Shown: in pieces, positions 47,924 to 60,225 of the stretch
How the letters are laid out: each line of letters starts with the position of its first letter
Position numbering within the stretch: the first letter of the stretch is position 1
From: Tubiluchus corallicola
Taxonomy: Eukaryota; Priapulida; Priapulimorpha; Priapulimorphida; Tubiluchidae
NCBI GenBank assembly: GCA_030141605.1
Contig: JAQGDQ010000214.1
Coordinates: 5,001 to 69,000 of the forward strand
Direction: 5' to 3'
DNA length: 64,000 nt
The notes under the pieces: generated by a model
Databases searched by the model: none
Seen by the model: only the letters and a program-made list of their open reading frames with translations
Told to the model about the DNA's origin: nothing
Program-made: the position numbers and the translations under genes

Positions 47924-49322
47924 TTCATTGCCCGACGCGTATGTTAAACGTATCAGGGGAAACACTTTTCTCAGATTCTTTATTTAACAAAGTTGGGTTT
48001 CCTATTTCTGGATAGGTGGCGAGGAAATTGCTATCTCGTGAAATTTGTGCATAATACGATGAGGAATAAATTTACTACACTTATTAAATTTCAGTAAAAT
48101 AACAAAAATTAATTTATTTAAAAAAATATTTATTAATTAATTTTAAATTACTAATACTACTATCACTTTGAATCTAAATGAAAATTATGTACATTTTTAT
48201 GTCATTCCTAACTGATACCCACAATTTGCATACAGTGAGAGCAAATGTGGTCAACTTTGTTAAATGTGTGCTTTATGTGAAGTTGAAAACATTACTCCTA
48301 CAAGAAGCGACACGTACCAAGGTGGTGCCCAGCGGATCGACTGAACGATCAATTCTCTATCCAATGATATGCCACACAGCCACCACAACCACAGGGCTGC
48401 TACGCTACGCCCGTTTTTCTGGACCAATGTTGGTATACCATACATATATATAGCAGGGACCGTCGCTCTTTGAACGGAAGCCATAAGCCATACAGACACG
48501 TTCCATATATCGTTGGATTTGCAATGAAACGTAGAATCTGATGTACTGTGTCAAAGTCACGAGCCGAGTTTTATTTAGCCACAATGCTGCATAATATCTG
48601 CTGTAGATACAAACGTATTTTAATCATTACAATATTGTGACTATTTATCTTGTATAGTTTCTCTTTTGATAATGTAACTGATTATTTAACTAATGAAATT
48701 CTCTTAACTACAAATGTTGTCTTAATTAATAATGAATTATTTATGAATTAATTGCAATGGAATAATTGCATTATACTTCTCGCAGCATGTACACAGAAAG
48801 TATAACACTGTAACAAGTTTTACTATCAGCGCTTGTAACAAAAAAAGGGGAGTCAAAATAGTAAAAACTAAATAAGTAACTTCACTTTTACTAAGCCAAG
48901 GAGCTGTTGTCGAAAACTAGGCTTCTCCAGTAAACGTGTTTAATCGTGATTACAAGCATCTTTTCTAAACCTGTTTACATAGTGTACAATTAGCTCTATG
49001 TAAACTAGTTTTGTACTCAATTAGCCGTGAAATCGCTTGCATTTAGGCTTCCTTCTCAGAAGGCTTATCTAGAATTTGGCAACTTGTTTCTGGCTTGATT
49101 GAAGTGGCGTAACATTGCGTTATGTCACTCCACCTCCTCCTTATCGAGAATAATCCGTAGCCAATTATCGGCATATAGTCACTATATTTGTGTTTTGCAG
49201 TGTTTATGTAAATTGTTTCACTCGTGTTCATTTTGATGTAGTCGTTACCTTATTGTAGCCAATGGCTCATATGTAGCATTTAGCTCTATTTTTCTCTTCC
49301 TAAAATGTAGCATTTAGCAATT
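47924..49322. other. no gene supported
   Basis: AT-rich sequence. The 5' exons of the FAD oxidase gene, including its signal peptide if any, should lie here or nearer 49.6 kb but are not recognised. A - strand frame at 49231-49043 is open without known product. Confidence 0.4.
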
Positions 49323-49601
49323 AGCTCATGCGTGAGCATAGCGGTAAATTTGAAATTTGAATTTTTATCTTAAAACTTTGTTTAAGCACAACGCATTGCA
49401 TACCTTACAATAGCACTGTATTTCAATTTTCACTTTTGTAAACACGTGCAATATTTTTGCTGTTGAAAATTATGCTAGTTTGTGATATCATCAATAGTTG
49501 AGCTCGTCTGCCGTTAATTAAGTTTTAAATCTATTAACTAATTATCAGAAACGTTTTGACATTGTGTTAAAATGTCTAGTTTTTACCCTACTTGAAAATG
49601 G
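49323..49601 (-). repeat. dispersed repeat, inverted partner B
   Basis: The reverse complement aligns with 44811-45111 along nearly its whole length. Together the pair encloses 4.2 kb that includes the candidate small gene. Confidence 0.75.
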
Positions 49602-51316
49602 GGTAATATATTTTGACTTCATTTAAGTTGACATGATATGACAATATTATGACTTGGTTCTATTGGAAGCAGCATGTGAGTAAATTAATTGTTTTTCTAA
49701 AGGCAACCAGCGATAATTGTATTAGCAACTGAAACGAGCGACGTGCAAAAGGCAGCCTTGTTCGCTTTGAAGTTCAACATTAAAATGACGCCATATTCGT
49801 CTGGTCACTCCTACATTGGACGTTCAGCAAATGATGATGGTGTTATAATTAACTTGAGTGAGATGAAGACAGCCACAGTTTACACAAGCGACTACGAGGT
49901 GTCGCCAAAAACAGGAGCTTATGTAGTGGCGCAACCTGGTGTCACAAATTACCAGCTGCATGAAGAGGTTAGGACGTATGTTAGCCTAACTAGCCTTTGG
50001 CAATGGTGGACACCACTGTAACAATTATAACTATTAATAACAATACCTAGTCTGAAATGTAAACATTTTTTGAATTTTTAGTTATGAGTATTCTTGCAAT
50101 CTTAACACATACACTTGACAAGAAGAAACTTTGTGTATTTTTTACATGTTAGACATTGACTTCTTGAGTTTCTCACTGTCTTACTGGAACCTCGTTATGA
50201 AACTTACTACTAAGTGAAATAAAACAAATAAAACCTTTCCACAAGTTTAACAGAAATTTTATAAGATATCAATATAACAGGTTTCAACTTCCAAATCTTA
50301 TACCATTTACACAGATTCAACTTTCATCTACCCCCGCCTCTGATCTGTACAAAATGAGTAACAATACAAAATTTACGTAATGTAATCCTTGTTATGTTAA
50401 TCGTGCCATGTTAAATGTACATGGATATATAGTGCAAATGTCATGTAAGATTTAATGTAATATTGTTTTGTAAAAATATTTTAATATCGTGTTTGTAAAT
50501 ATGTCCATTTTTTGTATATAATTAAACCTCACTTTTACACTTTAGTTTTACATAGTCTGCACTGGACACATTTATCATAATGAGTGAACCATTTTAATGA
50601 CAAATAAAGAACTTATATATATACTGGCTGTAGATGCCTTTGTCTTTTTGCTGTCGCTGTTGCTGCTACTGCTGTTGTTGTTGTGTCCCTTTCATCTCTT
50701 CAATGTTTACAGGCTCACAAACACGGTATGTTGGCGGCTGGTGGCAGCTGCCCGTCTTTTCCCATGGGTGGTTTTCTGATGGGTGGTGGACACATTCCAA
50801 ACACTAGAACACTTGGATTAGGAGCTGACAACCTTCTGGGTGCCACTCTAGTCACTGCTGATGGAAGCATTGTTACAGTGAATGCAAGCATGCTAGTAAC
50901 GGAAGACAAAAGTGGGAAGGTAGGATGTGTTGAAGAAACTAAAAGTTGCTTATAATAATTAAATTCGTAAACTATTTTAGTTTAGGATTGATTATACTGC
51001 ATCTCTGTTAATCTTTATCAACCACATTTCTTGCATTTGAGAAAAAAATGCTACTATAAAAGGCAGCAAGTTTTTAATACCGATGACAGTTTTTTACTTT
51101 CTATTGTGTACTTACTAAACTCTGGTGTGTATTTTAAATCTAAATTTTCTTAAATTGTGGATTAATGTCTTAACTTCTTAATGACATTCTAAATTTTAAG
51201 TGCTTTTACGCACATTTTGTATGTAGTAATTTTTAGTATTTCTAGTTTTAGCCATTGTAAATTGTAATTGGATATTTTTATGACTTTTATGCGGAAATAA
51301 ATAGTAATCGATCGAG

Positions 51317-51372
51317 CGAGCACTCACTCACTCAATCACTCAGTCTGTCAGTCAGTCAGTCAGTCAACCAAT
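51317..51372. repeat. (CACT)n/(CAGT)n tract
   Basis: Imperfect CACTCA, then GTCAGTCAGTCA repeats in the intron before the last oxidase exon. Confidence 0.8.
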
Positions 51373-51540
51373 CAACAAATCAGTCAGTTTTCTGGGACAA
51401 GCATGTAGCGTAGCCCACAAGTATAACATTCCATAGCAAATGTAGAAACATTTGTCACCATTCTTTAGTACTGAAGTTAAATATTCGTAAATATGAAAAT
51501 CTGAAAAAGCCATGTAGAGAACTATCGATTCGACAGAAAA

Positions 51541-51818
51541 TTCCAGTGTAGCTAAGGCTGGAAGTTCATCAAAACATCTGCTGAGAGCCTTTGTCCAGTG
51601 TAGGTAATGTAGGAAGTTCACCAGACATCTGCAGAGAGCCATTGTCCAATGTAGCTAGAGCCATTGTCCAGTGTAGCTAAGGCTGGAAGTTCACCAAATA
51701 TCTGCAGAGAGCCATTGTCCAGTGTAGCTAAGGCTGAAAGTTCACCAAATATCTGGAGAGAGCCATTGTCCAGTGTAGCTAAGGCTGGAAGCTCACCTAC
51801 AGAGACCCATTGTCCAGT
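51541..51818. repeat. 51-bp minisatellite in oxidase intron
   Basis: About 5.5 copies of a 51-bp unit containing CCATTGTCCAGTGTAGCTAA and GAAGTTCACCAAATATCTGC, the earlier copies more diverged. On the - strand the unit is open and would encode a 17-residue repeat (LDNGSLQIFGELPALAT). Confidence 0.9.
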
Positions 51819-53014
51819 TAACGATTTGTCATAATACAGCTAAACAGGCAGTGCATTTCCAAACTCTGTGTGCCTGGAATAAAGGATCTCTTTCTTGTTT
51901 CTTTTACCACCTGTAAGCTTTTCGTATGATATTTACTACGGTAGAGTCTGTACGTGTAAAACCATATTTTTGCAAACAGCTTTTTTATCACTGAAGGTGA
52001 ATTCATCTTCAACAGAAACGTGCTATAATTGATTTGCTTCCTTTCAGGTAGAGGTAACACGTGACACTGATCTATTCTATGCCATTGGTGGAGGTGGTGG
52101 ACTGTTGGAAAGGGCCGGAAAGGGATGGGTACACGTTCATGTACTGTAACTTCTACGTCATATCTAAAGACGGCAAGGAAAACTACCATAAAGACCTGTT
52201 GACAGTCTATTTTGAGGAGGTTTTACTTTCCCTGCCACCTGAGTGGGGTAGCTACGTTCTGCTGTAACCTCCTACGTATTCCACAGAATATGGGGTGTTT
52301 AGCCAGGGAACTGTCACTTTCTTAATGTTGCATAACGGTAAGGCATCGAGAAAGGCAAAGAAAGTTTTTGATTCTCTTAAGTACATGGGAGCTAAATATC
52401 GTCCATTTCCCTGCATATTTCAAAATTATACAAGCTTTTGGGATTACCAGAAAAACGTTTCGGACATATTGAACGTTCCGCTCTACCTTGACGGTCGGTT
52501 TTCTCAGCCGGAGTTTTTTACTAGAAACTTTGCAGAAGATCTTTCCAAACTGTTCATTGATGTATCTTTGCGTGGCTAACGCTACGTATCTGTGAGTTGC
52601 ATGATGGTCCACCTGGGTGGTGCAGCCAATACAAGCAATGTTAACCAAAGCGATGCTCCAGTTGGAGTACAGTTTAGAAATGCTTTTTGGCACTCAACGT
52701 GTGCTGCCAACTGGTGGGAAGAACCACAAGCAGAAGCTCGAAGTGTCCGCTTCATGAACAAAGAATGGCGACCGATGATGAAGAAGTATGGGCATGGCAG
52801 TTACTACAATGAACCAAGCCGAGTTGTGGAAGACATGGCAGAGGAATTCTGGGATGACACTAAATATGAAAAGTTGTTAGAGATCAAGAAGAAGTGGGAT
52901 CCGGAGAACAGGTTCACGTGTTGGCAGTGTGTTGGTTATTCAAAAGATGGCGCGATTGCTGCTGTCCCATTACTGTCCTTGATGACGTCACTGTTGAGTC
53001 TCTTGAAACTGTAG

Positions 53015-54827
53015 TGAAGATATGGGCTGCAGAGTAGCAAGTGATTGTGACGTCCTACATTTTTAATGTTTTCATCATTTGTTTCGTGGGTGAAGCCATA
53101 AACTATGCACTTTTTTGCTTTCCTCAGCCCGACTTTCCTTTTTTCAACACAATGAGATAAAGATAAACGAATTTTTCCTAAGAATCACCCTGGGTTTGAT
53201 TTGCGGTACAGCACCAGAGTAACTCTTTTGTGTGCATAAGTCGCTTATAAACACGACGGTTCTTAAACATTTTGCTCCAGCATTAAAACATGCAAATATT
53301 ATGAAAGAAACAGAACACTACATGTTTTCACAATAATACAATCGATATTTAGAGAAACGCCTTGTTCTTTTACAATTATCGATCTGCTAAGCCACACGAA
53401 ACCTTACACACGCCATTAAGTAACAACATTAGCTTTTTTCTAGGCAGTAAGTAGTAATTAAGTCAGCTATGATGATGTCTGACTAGACAATTTTGTTGTA
53501 GTTTGAAAACTTTTGTTAATTGTTAATAGTTCGTTAGTAATTAACAGTCATTGTTAATAACATTAACTCTAGAAGAATTTTGTGTCCTCTCACCCTTGCC
53601 CCCTGTCACTCCCACCTTGTTACGCCTCTGGATGTGGTCTAATAATTATTGTCTTTGCAGCGAGATGTTTCTGTCAAAGCAAGCGCTTGTGGCAGCACTT
53701 GAAAATGTGGTAAACTAGTTTTAGTGAAAGAAACTTTTAGAGAAAATATTTTCATTATTTCATACTGAACTTTTATTGTAAGACAGTTATTATTTCTGTT
53801 GAATATGCAAGTTACCTTAGTGTGAACTTACCTTAGCAAGAATGAACCTGGCTTAATGAATTTTTATTTTGTAGCCAAGGTGGCTCCATCTAGCTGGAAA
53901 CTTTAAAGTGTGGGCTTTGACCCAATTATTATGTTCTGTAGCATTTGAATAAACTGTCTTGTGCAAGCTAGCGAAATTTATCAGCCACAACGATGCAAGT
54001 TTATGTGTATTTAATTTTTATTTTTATTTATTCATTGATATTTTTGATTGATTAATTAGCTGTCAATCTAACTATGTACTTTTCATAAAATTAGCCAATG
54101 TCAGTCACTTTTGCTTTTCTATTTTAATATTAAATATTGCAGAAATAAACATCATTGTGTCCTCATAAAATTTCATGTGTCCTCTGTGTAATTCAGACAT
54201 CATTACCCCAGAACCTCTTTTAGGTTCGAACACCGATACATAAAAAATAAATAGAATGAATAAAACCAGTGATACCGAGCAAATATTTGAAAAACGTTCC
54301 TTTCAAGAGTTGTAAACTTACAGACCTGACAAGCAAAAATTATTAGAATAATATACAAAAGCAAAACGTTATTTTTACAATATTATATTTATTGTGATCT
54401 ATAACAGCAACAAAAACACCCCAAATAATAAACGCACGCACACTGCAGTAAAATACGGAGTATCTTCACAAAATACTATAATTATAATTAGTTTCTTTTA
54501 GAATAGCTATCGTGCTGTCTGTAAGAGGAAATGGCACTGCTATGTGAATGCGATGATGGTGGCAAAAAATTGGTGATTTCTAGTATTTTCTACAACTATT
54601 TCGCACAGCAATAACTGCTACAACTTACTCAGAAAATTTTCCGTAACTATTTATACGTAATGCTGAACCTATTCAGAAATATCTGAAGCAAAGCTAACAT
54701 AAGCAACAAACCAAACAAGCGTGTCACAGCAAAGCAAGCGATACAAGTCTGGTAATCGTGATCAATCACAAAGTTACAATAGTATATCGGCAAACCATTG
54801 CAAACTGACAAATAGCACACACTAAAA
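53015..54827. other. no gene supported
   Basis: Near 53515-53575 several TTGTTAAT/ATTAACA motifs form overlapping small palindromes. At 53663 an acceptor-like TTTGCAG precedes a short frame encoding MFLSKQALVAALENVVN and a stop, which could be a terminal exon, but it has no partner exon. Nothing else is seen. Confidence 0.35.
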
Positions 54828-54970
54828 CATTTAATCATATTTTTGACACAAATTGTCCCAACAAAGTCACTAACATATACAGTTTTGCAACATACATTTA
54901 ATCATATTTTTCACACAAATTGTCCCAACAAAATCACTAACATATACCGTTTTTGCAACATGCATTTAAT
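54828..54970. repeat. 67-bp tandem duplication
   Basis: CATTTAATCATATTTTTGAC starts at 54828 and again, with one change, at 54895. A third partial copy begins at 54963. Copies differ at few positions, so the duplication is recent. Confidence 0.9.
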
Positions 54971-56436
54971 CACGTGAAAACAATAAAAATTTAATATGTA
55001 AGTAAGAAAACAATTAGAGAGCAACGAGACAATATAAGCGTCTCAGAAACAAACTGATAAAGAAAAAATATTTCGTACGTGGGTAAAAAAAGTTGACGCT
55101 CACAAATACTTCCAGAAATTATACAATTGTAAGATATTCTCAGAGACATCAGCTTAGCAGCAAAAATCTTTTTACCCAGTTGAAAGGAAGATAAAAAATT
55201 GTCGGTTCTCAACTTTACTCTAGTGGAAAATTGTGCGACAATTAATGAAACTATTGCAATACAGTCAGCAAATTCAATTTCTTTTAAAATAGACGTTTAC
55301 AATTCATTTCAGATCGTAATTGATCGATTTTTTGCTAGTTTAAAACTTCACTTAATTGATCACAGCCATCGAAAGAATAAATACCAGGTCACAATATCAC
55401 TATACTCAATAAAAAGTAACAGTTTTCATCGGTATAATTATAAGCATTAGAACGAACTTGTTAGGAATTTTGTCTTACTAAACTTACAAAAGTGTTAAGC
55501 ACTGTCTATTTAATAAGTATGTACACTGCTTCAGTAAAATAAAGATCAACTGAATAGACTTATCCTCCTGTTTCTTATACAGTTTGAGAAATTTACTATC
55601 CTATATTTCAATACAGTGCTTTAAAAGAAAATAAAAAACAAATAAAGTCTATATATAAAATAAAAACAACACATCCGGCACCTGGCAACTTCACTTGTGC
55701 TAAGAAATTATCACCTTTATAACAAGAACAGAAATATTACGTTGAATTTTTAGCAGAGCACATTGTTATTTTGTTCAGCGAAGCATAGTTTGCCTGATTA
55801 GCCTGTCACAGCAGGTATTACAATTAATGCACGACTAATAAAATCTTCTGTGCATGGCTAAAATAGCCTTTTAAATAATTATTACATATACTTTAAGTGG
55901 CAACCGCAGAACAGAGAGAGAGTGTTGATCTTTGAAGTGCAATAAGTATACAAATTATATTTGCACATGTACAAAAGACAGTTATTCAGTAACGTGGAAA
56001 AAGCTAACTAGTATACATGTATACGCCTACATCAACATGATAAAAAATTTATAAGTACCTGCTGTGAAATTAGTGATCATAGATAGGTAGGGCAGTTAGC
56101 GAATAAGATAACTAATCAATAAGCTAAAATTAGGTGCAACTGAATTACAAAGCAGGCATAGTAAGCACAATTTACATGTCACAACAAACACTTAAACCAA
56201 ACACAAAACACATTTCCAGAACAGTGGCACACATGCCTAGCAATTGTTGAAGAAAAAGTGCATACTTGTTTTAACAGGTTGCTATGAATACAGTCACATT
56301 TATGTGTAGAATGTCGCAGCATGCATATTTTGCTACACTGTAACACTGCAAGTCAGTTAGCTAATAAGGTGGGCAAGTACGATATTAATTTGATATGTAC
56401 AAAACTGGCATATTTTCAAGCAGGATTCGATTTTGA
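54971..56436. other. no gene seen
   Basis: AT-rich DNA with short frames on both strands and no recognisable domain. Confidence 0.45.
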
Positions 56437-56442
56437 TTTATT
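56437..56442 (-). terminator. polyadenylation signal AATAAA
   Basis: AATAAA on the - strand about 220 bp after the methyltransferase stop codon, a normal 3' UTR length. Assigned by position. Confidence 0.5.
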
Positions 56443-56663
56443 TCAACAAAAATCATAAATTAAATTGAGAATAAAAATGACATAAATATGTCGATATTAT
56501 ATTACAATCTTGTTGCAGAATATCTAGGACTCCTCAATGGTTGAAAGAAACTGGTGGATTTTTCATTTTACAGAAACATAAGAACTTCATAAAAATATCA
56601 TGAGCTTTCCCCAAAACCTACCACTGAACCAATAGAGATTTTCTCATTTTACTGTATGGACTG

Positions 56664-57527
56664 CTACTGCTCTTTCTTGGCTACGATTACAGTAGCTAGA
56701 CCAACCTTTTTTCTGCGTTCTTCACACAGCTTTATGTGCTCTGGTAACTCTCCGTTTTTACTCATTTTTACAACCTTCTTCTCAATCTCAACCAGTTCCT
56801 CCGGTGAAGCCTTCGCCCACGATGACTGGTATCCCTCCCTTAAGGCGCGATTGAGCAACCGTTCGGTACTATAATAGAGCTCATCGGACGACACAAAACG
56901 CTCTTTCAATGACACAACGTGATCGATGATCTTAAAGCCGGCATTGATGATCATGCCATCAACATAATCCAGCGGCGGATATTGCTTCAGGTAAAAATTG
57001 CGTGTAGAAACAGAGAAAAAAGCATCTGCCCAGTCTAAATCCATACCCTGATGCGGACCACTTGTCAGGATGCATAAAACACCGCCGGGTTTTAAAACTT
57101 TGTGAACATTTTGCAAGGTGCTTTTCATCAAATGATAGCCGTCACCGGTGGCGTTTTCGTCGTAAAGATGATGCATGACCATGTTGGTCGTAGCTGCATC
57201 AAATGTATTCTCTGGAAATGGTAGATTGGGTAGCACCTCATGCACGCTGTTGACAATCTGACCTTTATCAAAATAATTTTTTAATTTTTCTTGAGCACAT
57301 TTCAGCATTTCACTGTTGCCATCTAGCAGCGTTACCTTGCCAACGCCGTTGTCCAAGAAAATCTTTGCGTAATTACCAGTGCCGCAGCCAATGTCCAAAA
57401 GGTGCCATTCGGATGGAGGCTTTTCCAGTTCCACGAACATGTATCCCAACTCGAGCTTAGCGCCAATGGGAAATCTGACAGTGTCATACTTTTGATGAAT
57501 GAAGTCGTAATCAGCGTAAAGACTCAT
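56664..57527 (-). CDS. class I SAM-dependent methyltransferase, 287 aa
   Basis: A single intact exon from ATG 57527 to TAG 56664. It has the Rossmann-fold SAM-binding motif I LLDIGCGTGNYAKI (about residues 43-56), the acidic residue ending strand 2 in VTLLDGN, motif II/III around NTFDAATTNMVMHHL (about 107-121) and the post-motif KVLKPGGVLCIL (about 141-152). This is the Methyltransf_11/25 pattern. Substrate is not deducible; the N-terminus YADYDFIHQKYDTVRFPIG is typical of a group of uncharacterised animal and bacterial enzymes. Upstream on the - strand TTTTTTTAG precedes the start, so a 5' UTR intron is possible. Single-exon structure between intron-rich genes could mean retroposition or lateral origin; this is inference. 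Confidence 0.88.
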   Translation of the reverse strand: MSLYADYDFIHQKYDTVRFPIGAKLELGYMFVELEKPPSEWHLLDIGCGTGNYAKIFLDNGVGKVTLLDGNSEMLKCAQEKLKNYFDKGQIVNSVHEVLPNLPFPENTFDAATTNMVMHHLYDENATGDGYHLMKSTLQNVHKVLKPGGVLCILTSGPHQGMDLDWADAFFSVSTRNFYLKQYPPLDYVDGMIINAGFKIIDHVVSLKERFVSSDELYYSTERLLNRALREGYQSSWAKASPEELVEIEKKVVKMSKNGELPEHIKLCEERRKKVGLATVIVAKKEQ

Positions 57528-57671
57528 GATGCTGAATATGTAACTAAAAAAACAAAAACTTTTTAAATTTCACAGGCTTACAGATAAAATTCTTGAATAT
57601 CAGTTAATGCTGGTTAAACTGAGACTTAAGATTGGATAAATGTTTCGACTTGATCGTAGAGGTACATACAG

Positions 57672-57920
57672 AATATAACAACATTTGCTCAGACAGCTAG
57701 GGCGGTCAAACAGGTTCTACAAAGTTATGTCAATACCGTCAGGGTTGAATTATATTTACTATGTCAGATCCGGGGCTATACTGACAAATGCGCAGTTAAA
57801 TGTACTACCTCAAAAATGCACCTAGATGATAAACTAGAACAAGCTCAACGTAAAATTCAGCTCAGATCATTCCCTGATGTATGTACTAATGCTATTTCAT
57901 CAAAACATGGTAGTTTGTGA
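57672..57920 (+). other. 83-codon open exon-like stretch
   Basis: After CATACAG, a possible acceptor, an open frame of 83 codons runs to TGA 57918-57920, encoding for example TTFAQTARAVKQVL and SKMHLDDKLEQAQRKI. Composition looks coding rather than random, but there is no donor, no partner exon and no domain I recognise. It is divergent to the methyltransferase and 145 bp from its start. Confidence 0.25.
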
Positions 57921-59212
57921 CTATGTAGTTTTAGTAGTCCAGCAACATAATATTACCAACCAACGTTAGACAGAGTAAATGTGCCCTTGCATGACTTGCC
58001 ATACAGTTGTAATTACTTTCACAATAAGAATGCGAGCTCTCTCCAAAAAGTGGAAATTTGCCACAGTATGTTATTAAGATCAAGATCCCTACATATTGTT
58101 TTACTCGATAGGCATGATTAATTGATTACAGCGAAAATCGCTGGAAAATAACTTGGTATCATAAAGCTGTTTAACGCGACACAGTCTCATAGAAGTTTTA
58201 TGACTGGTGAGCAACTTTGTGGACACAGGGAGCGGTATTTATGACACCCGTGCCCTTGAAACTATTCCGGCCTTGACAGATTATTGTCATCGCTTACTAA
58301 ATTTCGATGTCATGCTAATTCTTTAAGAGATATGATTTTTGCGCGTCTGAGTTTTAATTCGTTGCGTTAGAGTTAGTATGCGGGGATTTTTAAAGGGTCC
58401 AGATTTTGTCCGAGTCATTCGATATCTGTAAAAGCGTATATTTAGACACCAAAATCATTATCATGTCTGCTCTGATAGCTAAGGTATAGCCCTTATAGGC
58501 TAGCAACAGCTATATTGTAGGCTATTTGGAAAATTGCGATCTACTTGGACGAATTTCGATTGACTCCATAACCATAATTAATCCTGTTTAATGAGCTCTA
58601 GCTCTGTGCACAGTTTCATTCTTTTGAATCAAAATGATCATTTCTTCGCCGTTCTGGCAGACTAAATACCCATTCAGTTTTATAAAATGGCGGTCATCTT
58701 TTTGCCATCATAATCAGCTTTTGCAGTGCTGAAATTTCGGCTTATTTTGGATATGTTTTTTTCTGGACCAAATACTACAAGAAACACAAAACGTTTTCTT
58801 ACAATTTTTGGGGTGGGACTATTTTTTTCCATTACCCTGACACTACTAAATAATTATGAGCTTTTTCCTTTGCAGGGATTAACTGTTTGAGATCCAAGCC
58901 AACTAGGTGGTTAGTTTAAACATAATTTATTGTAGGAGAGGATCAGCTAGTTAAAAAACATGATTTAGGATCCTCATCACAACAAACTATTTACACTATT
59001 TACAAAAAAATTACATATACCCACACAAGCTGACAAATTTTACTACAAGATTACCTTACATATTAGTACCAAATGACAGTTAAAAAATATTAATGTACGA
59101 ATATTTAAGACTGGCGCATCTCATATCAGATAGAAATTACTGGAAGTACGAAATATGAAGTCATGTATACAATGGAACATTTTACAATTAACAACATAAT
59201 TAAATTCACTAT
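57921..59212. other. no gene seen
   Basis: Mixed AT-rich DNA without a recognisable exon, RNA gene or repeat. Confidence 0.45.
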
Positions 59213-59470
59213 AACAACTTCAACAGATCATTAGTTCCTGAGACAGTTATATTAAGGTTTTCAGGCACCAGTATGTCATTTAGTTCATCAAACGTAACAA
59301 CCCTAGTTTGCTAACAGTGCGCAGTGCAACAAAAATGTTTAACTGACTCAATTCGAAATCCACAATTACAATTCAGCAATACTGGGTGGCCTTTAGAGAA
59401 AAGGTTGTAGTTTAGCTGAGCTGAGAAAATACGATTCTCATGTTGTATGATGCACATAAATTGGGGGTTT
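59213..59470 (-). pseudogene. non-LTR retrotransposon C-terminal fragment
   Basis: The - strand encodes a LINE reverse transcriptase tail: FSAQLNYNLFSKGHPV followed by a Cys-Cys-His-Cys finger (CNCGF, then VKHFCC) and the ending FDELNDILVPENLN. The finger at the C-terminus is characteristic of Jockey/CR1-like elements. Strongly 5'-truncated and degraded. Confidence 0.55.
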
Positions 59471-59738
59471 ACCAAATGAAAAATGCTTCTTACGCAATGA
59501 AAAACTCGAATAAGTTTTGAGCTCTTGTTTGAAGTGTGAAATGGATGTAATTACACGAATGTTCTGTGATAAGTTCTTCCACATATTAAAAGTTAGTTGT
59601 TATTCTAAATTTCACTTTTTGTTTTCTTTTTTTTGGATGTACTAATATTCAGTACATCGGATTCTATTAGTGTACATCATGCTTTAAAAAAGTTTCCAAT
59701 CATAATAAAATCATCTTCTGTAATCTGCCGTGTTTAAG

Positions 59739-60225
59739 ATGGCAGCGTCTTGGCATCTAATGATGATTACACTGCTCCTGCTTGTTCTGAGAAATCACAT
59801 TTTTGTGACGACTGTTGTCAGTATATATTTTTATTCAGTCACATCATAGATGCTGCAAAATTTCTTCATGCTCTTGATCTTTCAAATATTCCTCTGGGTA
59901 TTAGTGCAAAAGATCTAAATAAACTGCAATTCAATCTTTTTAATAACGAGAAACTTCTTTTACGCAATCATGTAAATAATAACCCAGAACTGAATTTTTA
60001 CAGTAAACTGACTAACCGGATCACAGAAGACCCATTTAATAAAAAAAATCAGTACAAGATTGGAAATAAAGATGACAGCTTTTCTGTCTTTCATGACAAA
60101 CCGGTGAAGGGTGGTGGTTGTTTAGCCCTCTATAGGAGTTAAAATCATGACTTCCCATGCAAGGGAGAGGCGGACGTGCTTGCAATAGAACTTGTTTGCT
60201 TGATGAGCTTAAAATTGGTCAGTTC
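59739..60225 (+). pseudogene. non-LTR retrotransposon ORF 5' fragment
   Basis: A 130-codon frame (from about 59750 to 60142) has CDDCCQ, then NPELNFYSKL, then DDSFSVFH and KGGGCLALY. GGG(V)ALY and, after the stop, VLAIELVC match the order found in LINE APE-type endonuclease domains, with the middle apparently deleted. The ATG at 59739 (AAGATGGCAGCG) is in another frame, so one indel separates it. Retroelement relic is the best reading; a host gene is not excluded. Confidence 0.4.

Larger units (their letters stand above)
49703..53014 (+). pseudogene. berberine-bridge-type FAD-linked oxidase, damaged
   Basis: Exons 49703-49967, 50713-50919 and 52048-53014 with good acceptors; upstream exons not found. 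Exon 1 shown encodes the FAD-binding fold with SSGHSYIGR, whose His is the usual covalent FAD attachment. Exon 2 has GGSCPSFPMGG, whose Cys is the second covalent FAD site of this family, and FLMGGGHI. The last exon ends in the BBE domain (YYNEPSRVVED, then KKWDPENRFTCWQCVGY). Such enzymes oxidise alcohols, sugars or alkaloid-like substrates with oxygen, often after secretion. Lesions: after DLFYAIGGGGG the frame changes (about 52100), and TAA codons occur at 52265-52267 and 52577-52579. The first TAA could be removed by a 39-bp intron (52248-52286), but the second has no such rescue. Probably a recent pseudogene. Confidence 0.78.

Noticed and set aside
48178-48499. Overlapping frames of 91 and 79 codons on opposite strands
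   Set aside because: No recognisable motif or splice context; treated as chance open frames.
49703-53014. Alternative genetic code reading TAA as glutamine
   Set aside because: Only this gene has in-frame TAA, it also has a frame change, and the other intact genes show normal stop use; pseudogene decay is simpler.
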